DNA of 32,808 bases. Source: DASYAN01 sp036501345 (GTDB lineage Bacteria; Chloroflexota; Ktedonobacteria; Ktedonobacterales; Ktedonobacteraceae). The notes under the pieces are model-generated. The model was not told the DNA's origin, did no database searches, and saw nothing but the letters and a program-made list of their open reading frames with translations. Shown here one piece after another: positions 1-6,578 of the stretch; position 1 is the first letter of the stretch; each line of letters begins with the position of its first letter. Where the stretch lies: contig DASYAN010000373.1 in assembly GCA_036501345.1 (NCBI GenBank), forward strand, positions 1 to 32,808, written 5' to 3'. A program made the translations under genes and the position numbers.

Positions 1-302
1 CGTTCTGCCACAAAGAGTATTCCATCTGGACTAAAGGTTATGAAACGCGGACCAGACAAGCCCGTGAAGAATATCTCTGACTGAAAGCCTGGAGGCAGCT
101 TGAGCGTTGGCTGTGCAGTCTGTCCACCAGCAGCACGAGTATCCTCACTAAGAATATGTGAATGCACCAACCAATTGCGGAGAATGGAAGGCTGACTATA
201 AAGCACGCCTGCAACAAGCACAAGCATAGTTAGCATAATCGCCAGCATAACGTGCCAGCGTCTAAAACGACGCGAGGATGTTCTAATGGATGTATTGCTC
301 AT
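1..302 (-). CDS. Partial sorbosone/glucose dehydrogenase-like protein (N-terminus only)
   Basis: This frame stays open from an ATG at 302 to the left edge, giving about 100 residues of a gene that continues outside the window. It begins with a short basic stretch (RTSSRRFRRW), then a hydrophobic segment at about residues 18-37 that acts as signal anchor or lipid-less signal peptide. After a linker comes LPPGFQSEIFFTGLSGPRF followed by ITFSPDGILFVAER, which resembles the start of the beta-propeller of L-sorbosone/PQQ-type sugar dehydrogenases, where LPPGF.. and F.PDG.L.VA are typical. A Shine-Dalgarno AAGGAGG lies about 12 nt before the ATG. An exported propeller oxidoreductase is the likely role; substrate cannot be told from this piece. 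Confidence 0.72.
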   Translation of the reverse strand, partial: MSNTSIRTSSRRFRRWHVMLAIMLTMLVLVAGVLYSQPSILRNWLVHSHILSEDTRAAGGQTAQPTLKLPPGFQSEIFFTGLSGPRFITFSPDGILFVAE

Positions 303-646
303 TTTGGGTCACTGCCTCCTTCATCTCTTCCTGATTATACAAGCCAATTTTATGAAATGAGGAAGGTATTTCGTCACTCAAGAATCCTCTTACTATCGAT
401 TTCTTCTGGAAAGGATACCTCATGAGACAGGTTTTTTCGAGAGAGATTGAGGGACATCTTCTGATTATACCACAAAGCATCCTGAGCAAGATGGTCAATG
501 GCGACCAGGGTGTGTATGTATGATGATAGTGGCGATGCATGCAATGTATCAGATGCACTTTAAAGATCTCTATCTTAGCCGATAGCAGGATGTGCTATGC
601 CTTCAAAGGGAACGTCAAGAAGAAACAGAACCAAAGATACTTCCTC

Positions 647-676
647 TTGACTTTCGATATTAGGGCATGCTAATAT
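647..676 (+). promoter_or_regulatory. Sigma70-type promoter upstream of the iron permease
   Basis: TTGACT at 647-652 and TAATAT at 671-676 are 18 bp apart, a good housekeeping -35/-10 pair. The -10 box lies inside the right arm of the first palindrome (656-677), so a protein bound there would block the polymerase. The start site would be near 683. Confidence 0.6.
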
Positions 677-714
677 CATAGTGGACAAGTAAGATATTAG
701 TGTATGCTAATATC
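656..714. promoter_or_regulatory. Two tandem palindromic operators (GATATTAG-N6-CTAATATC)
   Basis: The same 8-bp arms occur twice: 656-677 (spacer GGCATG) and 693-714 (spacer TGTATG), centre to centre 37 bp. Perfect arms with a conserved 6-bp spacer point to a dimeric repressor. The TTAG..CTAA core is reminiscent of DtxR/IdeR-type metal boxes, and the gene downstream is an iron permease, so an iron-dependent repressor is a reasonable inference; the regulator itself is not in the window. Confidence 0.55.
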
Positions 715-1019
715 AAAAAAGTCCTCTCTGATCAGTGGAAATGAGGATATCTTGCGCTTCCCTTGACGAGAGGACGAGTGGACATTTATTTTACTGAACG
801 TGGTGCTGAGGGCATGCTTGAACAACATTCGTGTATTCTGACACTTCTACACACATTTTTGAAGAGGCCTATAAATAAACCCGATTCGTGTTGTAGAGTT
901 CGCGAAGAATCTCTGCTGTATGCGTCCGATCACAGACGGCTTCACAGAAATTTTTTCAGATTTGCGTCTAAGTGTAAGCATACTTCGCCCCTTGGCACGA
1001 GCAAAGGAATTGCATCATT

Positions 1020-2099
1020 ATGGAAACAAATATACCAGCGAAGAGACCAACCTCTCTTCATCCCCTCGTCACGAGTGGCCTCATTTTTGCTGCCCTGCTC
1101 ATTGCTGCATTTTTGATCTGGCAAGGAGTTACGGCCGCAGGCAGTCCTGATCCAACCGTCCCTCATACCAGTCCATTGGTAGCCATACTGGATATTGCTG
1201 CGCTTGTCTTTCGCGAAGGCATTGAATGTGTGGTTATCTTGACGGCCATTACCGCTAGCTTGAGAGGAGCGAATCGGTCCTACCGGGGACCGATAGGCAT
1301 TGGCGTCATCGTCGGAGCCATCGCAACTCTGATTACCTGGTTTATTGCAGTGCGAATCATCAGCGACCTCACCACAGTGGTGCCAGCCTTGGCTCTCCAA
1401 GCATGGACCGGATTACTAGCACTAATCGTCCTACTCATTGTTATGAACTGGTTCTTTCACAAGGTGTACTGGACAGGCTGGATCTCCTTTCAGAATCGTC
1501 GCAAACGAAGCCTGTTGGAACAGGCCAGCCAGCCCGGTTCGTCGCAGCTATCTCTGCTGTGGGGATTAGGACTGCTGGGGTTTGCCTCCTTCTATCGTGA
1601 AGGCTTTGAGGTGGTGCTCTTCTTACAAAGTTATAAGCTCCAACTTGGTGGAACCATTGTTTTCTATGGCGCACTGGTGGGTGTGCTCTTTGCCGGGATT
1701 CTGGCATTTCTGAGCTTTGTTGGCAATCAGCGTGTGCCTTACAAGAGAATGTTGGTCCTGACAGGTATTTTGCTGGTTATCGTGCTCTTTATCATGGTCG
1801 GAGAGCAGGTCTTCGAGATGGAGCAGGCAGGTTGGTTTGCTGCGATCAATATCAGTTGGCTAAGCTGGGTGCCTGATTGGGCTGGGATCTGGCTCTCCAT
1901 CTTTCCCGACTGGCTCTCCATCATCGCCCAGATCTTAGCCATCTTGCTGGTGATTGGTTCATACTTCCTCTCGCGCTACCAGGCAATCCTGTTGCCGAAG
2001 AAACATGGCATTACGCCTTATGCACTACGCGAGTCCGCGCCAGCAACAGACGTGGTAGGGACTCCGTTCTCCACGGTTCAGACGAGCCAAGGACAGTAG
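1020..2099 (+). CDS. FTR1-family high-affinity iron permease
   Basis: A 359-residue integral membrane protein with both family signatures: REGIE at residues 65-69 and REGFE at 193-197, the R-E-x-x-E iron-binding motifs of FTR1/EfeU permeases. About seven hydrophobic helices are visible, with a basic loop (QNRRKRS) around 158-164. In the family these proteins move ferric/ferrous iron through the cytoplasmic membrane, often with a partner oxidase (EfeB/EfeO or multicopper oxidase); no partner is next to it here. The ATG has a modest AAAGGA about 12 nt upstream. The two palindromes on the upstream promoter suggest repression, presumably by iron. A hairpin at 2119-2141 follows the stop. Confidence 0.9.
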   Translation: METNIPAKRPTSLHPLVTSGLIFAALLIAAFLIWQGVTAAGSPDPTVPHTSPLVAILDIAALVFREGIECVVILTAITASLRGANRSYRGPIGIGVIVGAIATLITWFIAVRIISDLTTVVPALALQAWTGLLALIVLLIVMNWFFHKVYWTGWISFQNRRKRSLLEQASQPGSSQLSLLWGLGLLGFASFYREGFEVVLFLQSYKLQLGGTIVFYGALVGVLFAGILAFLSFVGNQRVPYKRMLVLTGILLVIVLFIMVGEQVFEMEQAGWFAAINISWLSWVPDWAGIWLSIFPDWLSIIAQILAILLVIGSYFLSRYQAILLPKKHGITPYALRESAPATDVVGTPFSTVQTSQGQ

Positions 2100-2118
2100 G
2101 GATACTTCGCAAAGGTTT

Positions 2119-2141
2119 ACGGCCAGGAGACCCCTGGCCGT
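2119..2141 (+). terminator. GC-rich hairpin after FTR1
   Basis: ACGGCCAGG (2119-2127) and CCTGGCCGT (2133-2141) form a perfect 9-bp stem with a 5-nt loop 20 nt after the stop. There is no T-tract behind it, so it may stop transcription inefficiently or protect the 3' end. Confidence 0.5.
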
Positions 2142-2797
2142 AGCCTGATGGAGCAACTGGGCTGGCAAGAATGCTTATGAGTCTTCAATGCGGCCAGTCG
2201 CTACTATAGTCTCGATCGCTACTTAGGAGCCAGATCGAAACATTCTGTTTCCCTTTCGTCTAATTAAAGCAAACTCTGACGGACACGCATCGTTGGGGCA
2301 ATATTCTTGGGAGGTATCTCGTTTTTGCGTGCCGCTTGCATCTGTTTTTCTCATATATGCAAGAAAGCACCACGGATACCTTTTTTTCAAGTTCCCTAGG
2401 ACCTTCATCCACCGGAGAAGGTGACTCTATCCTCGCCGCAAAACTACTTCAATTTGTGGAAGATCATGCTGAAATACTTTCTACAAGTTTTATCACTTTT
2501 TCACTGGATCGGACTCAGATCACTAGCTTAAAATGAGGGTTTATCACGAGTTAGCCTTTTCCCCTCTGTTAACTCTCTCTCCGCTCCTTTTCTCTGAATC
2601 TAGCTCATGTCCACTCCTGATGCATATACATCACTTCATTAGGCCGTTATGAGGTTTCCTTGTGCGAGAAGCCTGTCGAAGAATTTCGACAGGCTTCTCG
2701 CTCATCTGTTACCCTCCTTGCTCAAGGAAAAGCAAACAATATACCTCAAAAGCGGCCATGAGCTGTTTTTATAGCACCAATGATACTATGTCTGCTC
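2142..2797. other. Intergenic region between FTR1 and the TauD-like gene
   Basis: About 650 bp between convergent genes. Short open frames are present but none has a ribosome site or a recognisable product. The only strong structure is the long hairpin at 2664-2701. Confidence 0.45.
2664..2701. terminator. Perfect 17-bp stem hairpin between convergent genes
   Basis: Left arm 2664-2680 (GCGAGAAGCCTGTCGAA) pairs fully with 2685-2701 around a 4-nt loop. It sits between the rightward FTR1 and leftward TauD-like genes, where a bidirectional terminator is expected, although no long T-run follows on either strand. Confidence 0.55.
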
Positions 2798-3691
2798 TTA
2801 CTTGCTTACACTATGACGCCCATCGATACTCACAGGCACATCTCCAGCAATCGTGACTCGGCGCACCACTCGATGCTGCTTGTCATAATCATGAAGGGCA
2901 TAGTGTTGTGTCGCCCGATTATCCCAGATCGCCACGTCTCCTACGGACCAGCGCCAACGGACTGTGTTTTCCAGACGGGTGACATGGTCCTGAAGAATCG
3001 AGAACAGTCGTGCAGAATCGACGGAAGAGAACCCAATGATCTTCTTCACAAAGTGACCCAGCAGCAACGTGCGCTCACCCGTTTCTGGATGTACTCGCAC
3101 AACCGGATGTTCTGTTTTATAGACAGTAGAGGCGAAGACTTTCAAGTGGTTCAAGACTTTTTCATCTTCCTCTACTTGCTTGAAGCTGGCTGCATAATCG
3201 TAATCGTTGGTATGCAAAGCCCACAAGCGGTCAGCGAGATTGCGTAACGCCTCAGAGAGATCTTGATACGCGCTTGCCGTATTGGCCCAGACCGTGTCTC
3301 CTCCTTTGGCCGGGACAACCACAGCACGCAGAATAGAGGCTTTGGGGTAAGCATCAACGAATGTGACATCAGTATGCCACTGGTTGGCTCGTCCTCCATA
3401 GTGAGACGAATCGAGTTCCAAGATGGAGTCTGTTCCATCCTTCACTGGAACTGTTGGATGGGCATACAGTTCACCAAACAGCTTGGCGAAACCCTCCTGG
3501 CTGGCATCATCGAGATGGTGCTGATCCCTGAAAAATACGACTTTGTACTCCAGGAGCGCTTTCTGGATGGCATCAAGCGTCTGCTGGTCAAGCTGAGGTG
3601 ATAAATGCACACCTTTGATTTCTGCTCCGATGCGGCCAGCAACTGGAGTGACATGTAAGGCAACTGTGTGGTTTGAGATCGTTTTACTCAT
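2798..3691 (-). CDS. TauD/TfdA-family Fe(II)/2-oxoglutarate dioxygenase
   Basis: A 297-residue enzyme of the TauD/TfdA fold, normal length for the family. The metal triad is visible as H106-x-D108 in QWHTDVTF and the distal H263 in RATQHYALHDY; R274, 11 residues after the distal His, matches the arginine that binds the 2-oxoglutarate carboxylate in TauD. Family members hydroxylate taurine, alkylsulfates, 2,4-D or related acids, releasing sulfite/sulfate or aldehydes; the substrate cannot be assigned from sequence. AAGGAA lies 6 nt before the ATG. No ABC transporter for taurine or alkanesulfonates is adjacent, which weakens a plain sulfur-scavenging reading. A promoter at 3873-3902 and an upstream palindrome at 3909-3936 suggest regulated expression. 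Confidence 0.9.
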   Translation of the reverse strand: MSKTISNHTVALHVTPVAGRIGAEIKGVHLSPQLDQQTLDAIQKALLEYKVVFFRDQHHLDDASQEGFAKLFGELYAHPTVPVKDGTDSILELDSSHYGGRANQWHTDVTFVDAYPKASILRAVVVPAKGGDTVWANTASAYQDLSEALRNLADRLWALHTNDYDYAASFKQVEEDEKVLNHLKVFASTVYKTEHPVVRVHPETGERTLLLGHFVKKIIGFSSVDSARLFSILQDHVTRLENTVRWRWSVGDVAIWDNRATQHYALHDYDKQHRVVRRVTIAGDVPVSIDGRHSVSK

Positions 3692-3872
3692 GTGTGTTTC
3701 CTTCCAAAAATGGACTGAATGGTTCTTTCGATGATCATCGTATTCGTTCTACCGATAATGCGCTACAATGTTAACGTCGTTTTGGCATGTTGATCTTGCA
3801 TCCGGACCTTATTCGCACCCATGCTGGAAAGTTGTCATGGGATAATCAAAAGGTCACGTGAGTTCTGATCAA

Positions 3873-3902
3873 AGTATAGAGAAAGCAGAGGGGTTTCGTC
3901 AA
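3873..3902 (-). promoter_or_regulatory. Promoter for the TauD-like gene
   Basis: On the minus strand TTGACG (3902-3897) and TATACT (3878-3873) are 18 bp apart. Transcription would begin near 3866, leaving a leader of about 170 nt before the ATG at 3691. Confidence 0.55.
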
Positions 3903-3908
3903 GATTTT

Positions 3909-3936
3909 GTTGACATAGTAAGTCAATTATGTCAAC
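3909..3936. promoter_or_regulatory. Dyad GTTGACATA-N10-TATGTCAAC upstream of the TauD-like promoter
   Basis: Perfect 9-bp inverted arms with a 10-bp spacer lie directly upstream of the -35 box (3897-3902). That position suits an activator such as a LysR-type protein better than a repressor; the regulator is unknown. Confidence 0.45.
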
Positions 3937-4130
3937 TTTATACATATATATAAACAAAAACAATGATATTAATAACCTTACAGAATAAAGAAACCTATGC
4001 TATTGTTGAGTTAGGATCAATAACTGTATTTATAGAAAAGGAGTTTCTCTCCAGCTAACCAGTTTAGTGCTGCTGCATCCTCTGTCCCTGTCTGAGGCAA
4101 CAATCTTCACTTTTGCCACATTACACCAAT

Positions 4131-4177
4131 ACAATAAGCTCACATTCTGCGAAAGATGCGAAATGTGAGCTTATTGT
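4131..4177. terminator. 16-bp stem hairpin downstream of the small helical gene
   Basis: ACAATAAGCTCACATT (4131-4146) pairs perfectly with 4162-4177 around a 15-nt loop. It lies 130 bp past the stop of the leftward gene at 4307 and could end that transcript; the stem is unusually long and AT-rich and could also be a mobile-element remnant. Confidence 0.4.
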
Positions 4178-4306
4178 CAGTTCACCTTAAGTGGTAGAGA
4201 TATTTTATTGCTCCGGGCACGCTTATGTTTCTCTCGCCATACAGAGACAAATAGCAGATGGAATTTCTTTATTGTAGAGCTTTCTCTGCCTCAGAACCAT
4301 TCATCT

Positions 4307-4513
4307 TCATTCAGTGGGACACTTTGCCAGTTCATTATTCACTGTATTGAGCACTTCCTGAAGGCTTCTTATCACATTGACCGTTTCGATGGGATTATCA
4401 AAGCCCTCCTGTTCTGCTTCCTGCAGACTTTCTTTTAAGAGTCGGAGTTCTTCGGTCAGATTGCCATGGAGCTTGCGGAGTTGTTTGCAGGTAATTTTCT
4501 CTTGTTGCATCAT
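4307..4513 (-). CDS. Small helical (coiled-coil-like) protein, unknown function
   Basis: A 68-residue, charged, probably all-helical protein: LRKLHGNLTEELRLLKESLQ followed by further heptad-like spacing of Leu/Val up to VLNTVNNELAKC. The ATG at 4513 has an excellent ribosome site (AGGAG, 7 nt), which is the main reason to call it real; a second Met follows directly. No family is recognised. No membrane segment or metal motif is visible except a lone Cys near each end. A 16-bp palindrome (4539-4554) lies in the leader, so expression may be controlled. Confidence 0.6.
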   Translation of the reverse strand: MMQQEKITCKQLRKLHGNLTEELRLLKESLQEAEQEGFDNPIETVNVIRSLQEVLNTVNNELAKCPTE

Positions 4514-4538
4514 AAGTGATCTCCTCTATTCAGATCTT

Positions 4539-4554
4539 CATGCTCTAGAGCATG
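4539..4554. promoter_or_regulatory. Perfect 16-bp palindrome CATGCTCTAGAGCATG
   Basis: A contiguous perfect dyad 26 bp upstream of the start of the small helical gene. It could be an operator or a short RNA hairpin near the ribosome site. Confidence 0.35.
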
Positions 4555-4577
4555 TGTAAAAAAGAATATACACGTTG

Positions 4578-4686
4578 TCTCCCACGAATATCAGAAGGCA
4601 AGTGTTTCTCAGCTGCTTTTCCAGAAAGTGGGAGATCTGAGGCTCTCGGGCGAATCTCGATCTTCGATCAGAGACGCTTCTCCCAC
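4578..4686 (-). promoter_or_regulatory. Possible alternative RNA stems in the leader of the small helical gene
   Basis: TCTCCCAC occurs at 4578-4585 and 4679-4686, with its complement GTGGGAGA between them at 4628-4635. The middle copy can pair with either outer copy but not both, and a smaller stem (GATC-TTC-GATC) lies within 4650-4670. This is the shape of an attenuator, but no ligand class is recognised. Confidence 0.25.
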
Positions 4687-4746
4687 ATTTGCTGCAATTA
4701 AGGTGAGGGAGGACTGGAATCCTTTCCTGAGAGAATAATCAATGCA

Positions 4747-5235
4747 TCATTCGCGGCAAACGTTCGATAATGTCTCATAGGTTATGGCTGTGACAAAGCC
4801 ATAGATGAGATGGAAAATGAAATCTGCGAGCCATCCTGAGGCTCCCCATGTCTTGGGATCGCTCACTTTGAGCATCACGAGTGGAACATCACTTGCAGCC
4901 ATCGCTGCTAAGCCAACCAAGGTACCAGCAAATGGCAGGGGAAGCTCATCACGTTGTGACCGCAGCAAGCTATAGACAACGCCAGTACCAAGTCCATTGA
5001 TGTAACCTAACAAAGCACCGAGCCCGCTCGCACGATTCTGAGCTGTGAGATCCTGAGCACCAACTCCTTGAGATAAGAGAGGAACATGAAACATGTTGGC
5101 AAAAGTACTCACCATCTTGGATGGAGCATCACTGGGGGAGCGCCCACGAAGAGCCATATCAGCGTAGGTTGCAATATCGAGCGCGATAGTCCCCGCTGCT
5201 CCAGCAAGAAGACCTTTCAATGCAATACGTAGCAT
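4747..5235 (-). CDS. Small integral membrane protein, unknown function
   Basis: The start at 5235 (MLRIALKG) is preferred to an in-frame ATG at 5283, because AGGAG stands 7 nt before it and the longer version only adds residues overlapping that site. The 162-residue product has hydrophobic stretches near residues 8-25 (GLLAGAAGTIALDIATYAD), in the middle (GALLGYINGLGTGVVYSLL and FAGTLVGLAAMAAS) and at the C-terminus (WLADFIFHLIYGFVTAITYE). Proteins of this type are common and uncharacterised in Actinobacteria and Chloroflexota. A promoter at 5321-5349 drives it, divergent from the groES remnant and sharing a 13-bp -35 context with it. Confidence 0.75.
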   Translation of the reverse strand: MLRIALKGLLAGAAGTIALDIATYADMALRGRSPSDAPSKMVSTFANMFHVPLLSQGVGAQDLTAQNRASGLGALLGYINGLGTGVVYSLLRSQRDELPLPFAGTLVGLAAMAASDVPLVMLKVSDPKTWGASGWLADFIFHLIYGFVTAITYETLSNVCRE

Positions 5236-5320
5236 GATGCTTCTCCTTCCTGTGGGTGAAAGCACACCAAGTTCCATCTCCATTATTCTACACGGTCATC
5301 TTCTTTTCTTCTCCAAATAA

Positions 5321-5349
5321 AGCATACGGTATTACAAGGAAGTTGTCAA
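5321..5349 (-). promoter_or_regulatory. Promoter for the small membrane protein
   Basis: Minus-strand TTGACA (5349-5344) and TATGCT (5326-5321), 17 bp apart. The start site would be near 5314, about 80 nt before the ATG. Confidence 0.65.
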
Positions 5350-5431
5350 GTATTTATCTAGTATCTTATTATCACATCTCTACATAGAATATAATTTGTT
5401 TCGTAAAAAAGTAGAGTAAACACATAAATAC

Positions 5432-5460
5432 TTGACAGTGTACTAGATACGACGTATACT
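5432..5460 (+). promoter_or_regulatory. Consensus promoter upstream of the groES remnant
   Basis: TTGACA (5432-5437) and TATACT (5455-5460) with the ideal 17-bp spacing. It is among the best sigma70-type promoters in the window, yet the only reading frame behind it is a broken one. Confidence 0.7.
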
Positions 5461-5592
5461 TTATGCAATGAATAAAAGAAGATCTGGTTGTAGTAAATGC
5501 TCAGTATTTTTTCAGGGAGTTTCTCACAACAATTTCGGTACCAGCTTCCTTATGTGCTTTGTTGTCTCTACTTATTGAAGAAGTTGTATGTT

Positions 5593-5751
5593 ATGGCAAA
5601 GATCCAACCGTTAGGTGACCGTGTAGTTGTCAAGCCTGAGCCGAGAGAAGAGACGACCAGAGCTGGTATTGTCAAGGATGCGGAAGAGTACTACCGAACA
5701 ATGTTTCACGAGCGGATCTCGTCATGGAATCTGCGTGAAGCACATGGCTGA
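5593..5751 (+). pseudogene. groES: Truncated groES (co-chaperonin 10) 5' fragment
   Basis: From the ATG at 5593 the first 27 residues read MAKIQPLGDRVVVKPEPREE and then TTRAGIV, an unmistakable GroES N-terminus. The family continues with LPDTAKEKPQ.. and the mobile-loop and core strands to about 97 residues, but here the frame switches to unrelated sequence (KDAEEYYRT...) and stops after 52 codons. The heptamer contact strands and roof loop are missing, so it cannot be a working chaperonin. No groEL follows. A consensus promoter lies 130 bp upstream and a perfect terminator at 5800-5831 downstream, so the stub is probably transcribed. It may be a relic of a duplication, or the 5' end may have been reused. 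Confidence 0.75.
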
Positions 5752-5799
5752 AACTCTTCAGGCTCTGATAGATCATCTGGATACACAGACAGGAAGAGC

Positions 5800-5831
5800 A
5801 AAGGAAGGAGGCTGTTGAGCCTCCTTCCTTT
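5800..5831 (+). terminator. Strong 14-bp stem terminator after the groES remnant
   Basis: AAAGGAAGGAGGCT (5800-5813), loop GTTG, AGCCTCCTTCCTTT (5818-5831): a perfect stem with a T-rich end. Because the left arm is A-rich it may also end the leftward DoxX transcript. Confidence 0.75.
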
Positions 5832-5861
5832 CGAAGCAATTATTTTGTGATGGTCAGGCCC

Positions 5862-6284
5862 TTATGCCCAGGACCGACGACCATAGGCGACTGCTACTGC
5901 GAGGAATCCTACCACCAACGGGACCAGAGCCAAAGCACCACCACCGACCGCCAGTGTCTCCACTGTCGCTCCAATCATGATGATGATCAACCCACAGGCG
6001 GCCAGAGGTGTCAGTCCTCGTTGGATGCGCGTTAGTCCAGGCAGGATCAGGCCAAGGGCACCGGCTACCTCAGCAACGCCGATGAAACGCACAAGCAGAC
6101 CCGGTAGCGGGGTCTGTGCTGTCAGCATCTCAATTGGCAGGATCAATTTCATGCTCCCGGTGAAGAGAAAAATAAGTGCCAGTAGCACCTGAACGGTCCA
6201 GAGAGTAATGGTTACGATCCGTCTCTGGTGCTTTGACTCGCTGTTAGATCTCGTGACACATTGGCTGCTCGATACTTGACTCAT
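5862..6284 (-). CDS. DoxX-like membrane protein
   Basis: The start at 6284 is chosen because AAGGAA sits 7 nt upstream; a longer frame to 6335 has no site. The 140-residue product has four hydrophobic helices. The first (TLWTVQVLLALIFLFTGSMK) carries the F.F.G..K pattern of DoxX/DoxD-like proteins, followed by PLPGLLVRFIGVAEVAGALG and LILPGL, also typical. Proteins of the family sit in the cytoplasmic membrane and have been linked to quinone-dependent redox and thiol stress. It appears monocistronic, with no enzyme partner next to it. Confidence 0.82.
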   Translation of the reverse strand: MSQVSSSQCVTRSNSESKHQRRIVTITLWTVQVLLALIFLFTGSMKLILPIEMLTAQTPLPGLLVRFIGVAEVAGALGLILPGLTRIQRGLTPLAACGLIIIMIGATVETLAVGGGALALVPLVVGFLAVAVAYGRRSWA

Positions 6285-6578
6285 AAGTATGTTCCTTTTC
6301 CTTTCATATTCCTTATCATTTGCAAGTGAAGACACTCTTCTATTCTCAAAACGGGAGGCAAAACCGGAAATATTGGAGCATCTCGGGTGTGTTTCGGCCT
6401 GCCGTCTATGTCACAGGCTCAACATATGTCATTGATGGAGTTTTGATGATTAACACAGGAGCACAATAGGAAACGATAAAAAAGCAGACACGACACCACA
6501 GACAAAGATTTCAACAATCCAGCAGGGAAATACGCTGCACGAACGCTCATCCTTGTCTGTGATGACCAATTTGCCCGA
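6285..6578. other. Spacer between rocD and the DoxX gene, with a weak inverted repeat
   Basis: CACAGACAA (6497-6505) and TTGTCTGTG (6553-6561) are inverted 47 bp apart downstream of rocD, followed on the minus strand by a T-run near 6476-6481. It could be a loose terminator of the proC-rocD operon. No gene is seen. Confidence 0.3.

Larger units (their letters stand above)
303..1019. other. Intergenic region, 717 bp, upstream of FTR1
   Basis: No convincing gene is seen here; the open frames have no ribosome site and resemble no family. It holds the divergent upstream region of the dehydrogenase gene on the left and, at 647-714, a promoter with two palindromic operators reading right. If that promoter drives the FTR1 gene, the 5' leader is roughly 335 nt. 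Confidence 0.5.
3692..4306. other. Intergenic region with promoter, palindrome and long hairpin
   Basis: No gene is recognised in these 615 bp. They contain the leftward promoter at 3873-3902, the dyad at 3909-3936, an AT-rich tract (about 3937-4000) and the hairpin at 4131-4177. Confidence 0.5.

Noticed and set aside
763..1116. 117-codon frame upstream of FTR1
   Set aside because: No ribosome site, odd composition, and it overlaps FTR1 in another frame.
920..1150. Frame with DGFTEIFSDLRLSVS, faintly like the start of MoaA
   Set aside because: Match is about 15 residues, has no radical-SAM cysteines, no ribosome site, and overlaps the real FTR1 gene.
942..1400. 152-codon minus-strand frame over the FTR1 start
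   Set aside because: Antisense shadow of a clear membrane transporter gene.
5593..5751. CIRCE element (HrcA operator) before the groES fragment
   Set aside because: The TTAGCACTC-N9-GAGTGCTAA pattern is not present anywhere in 5236-5592.
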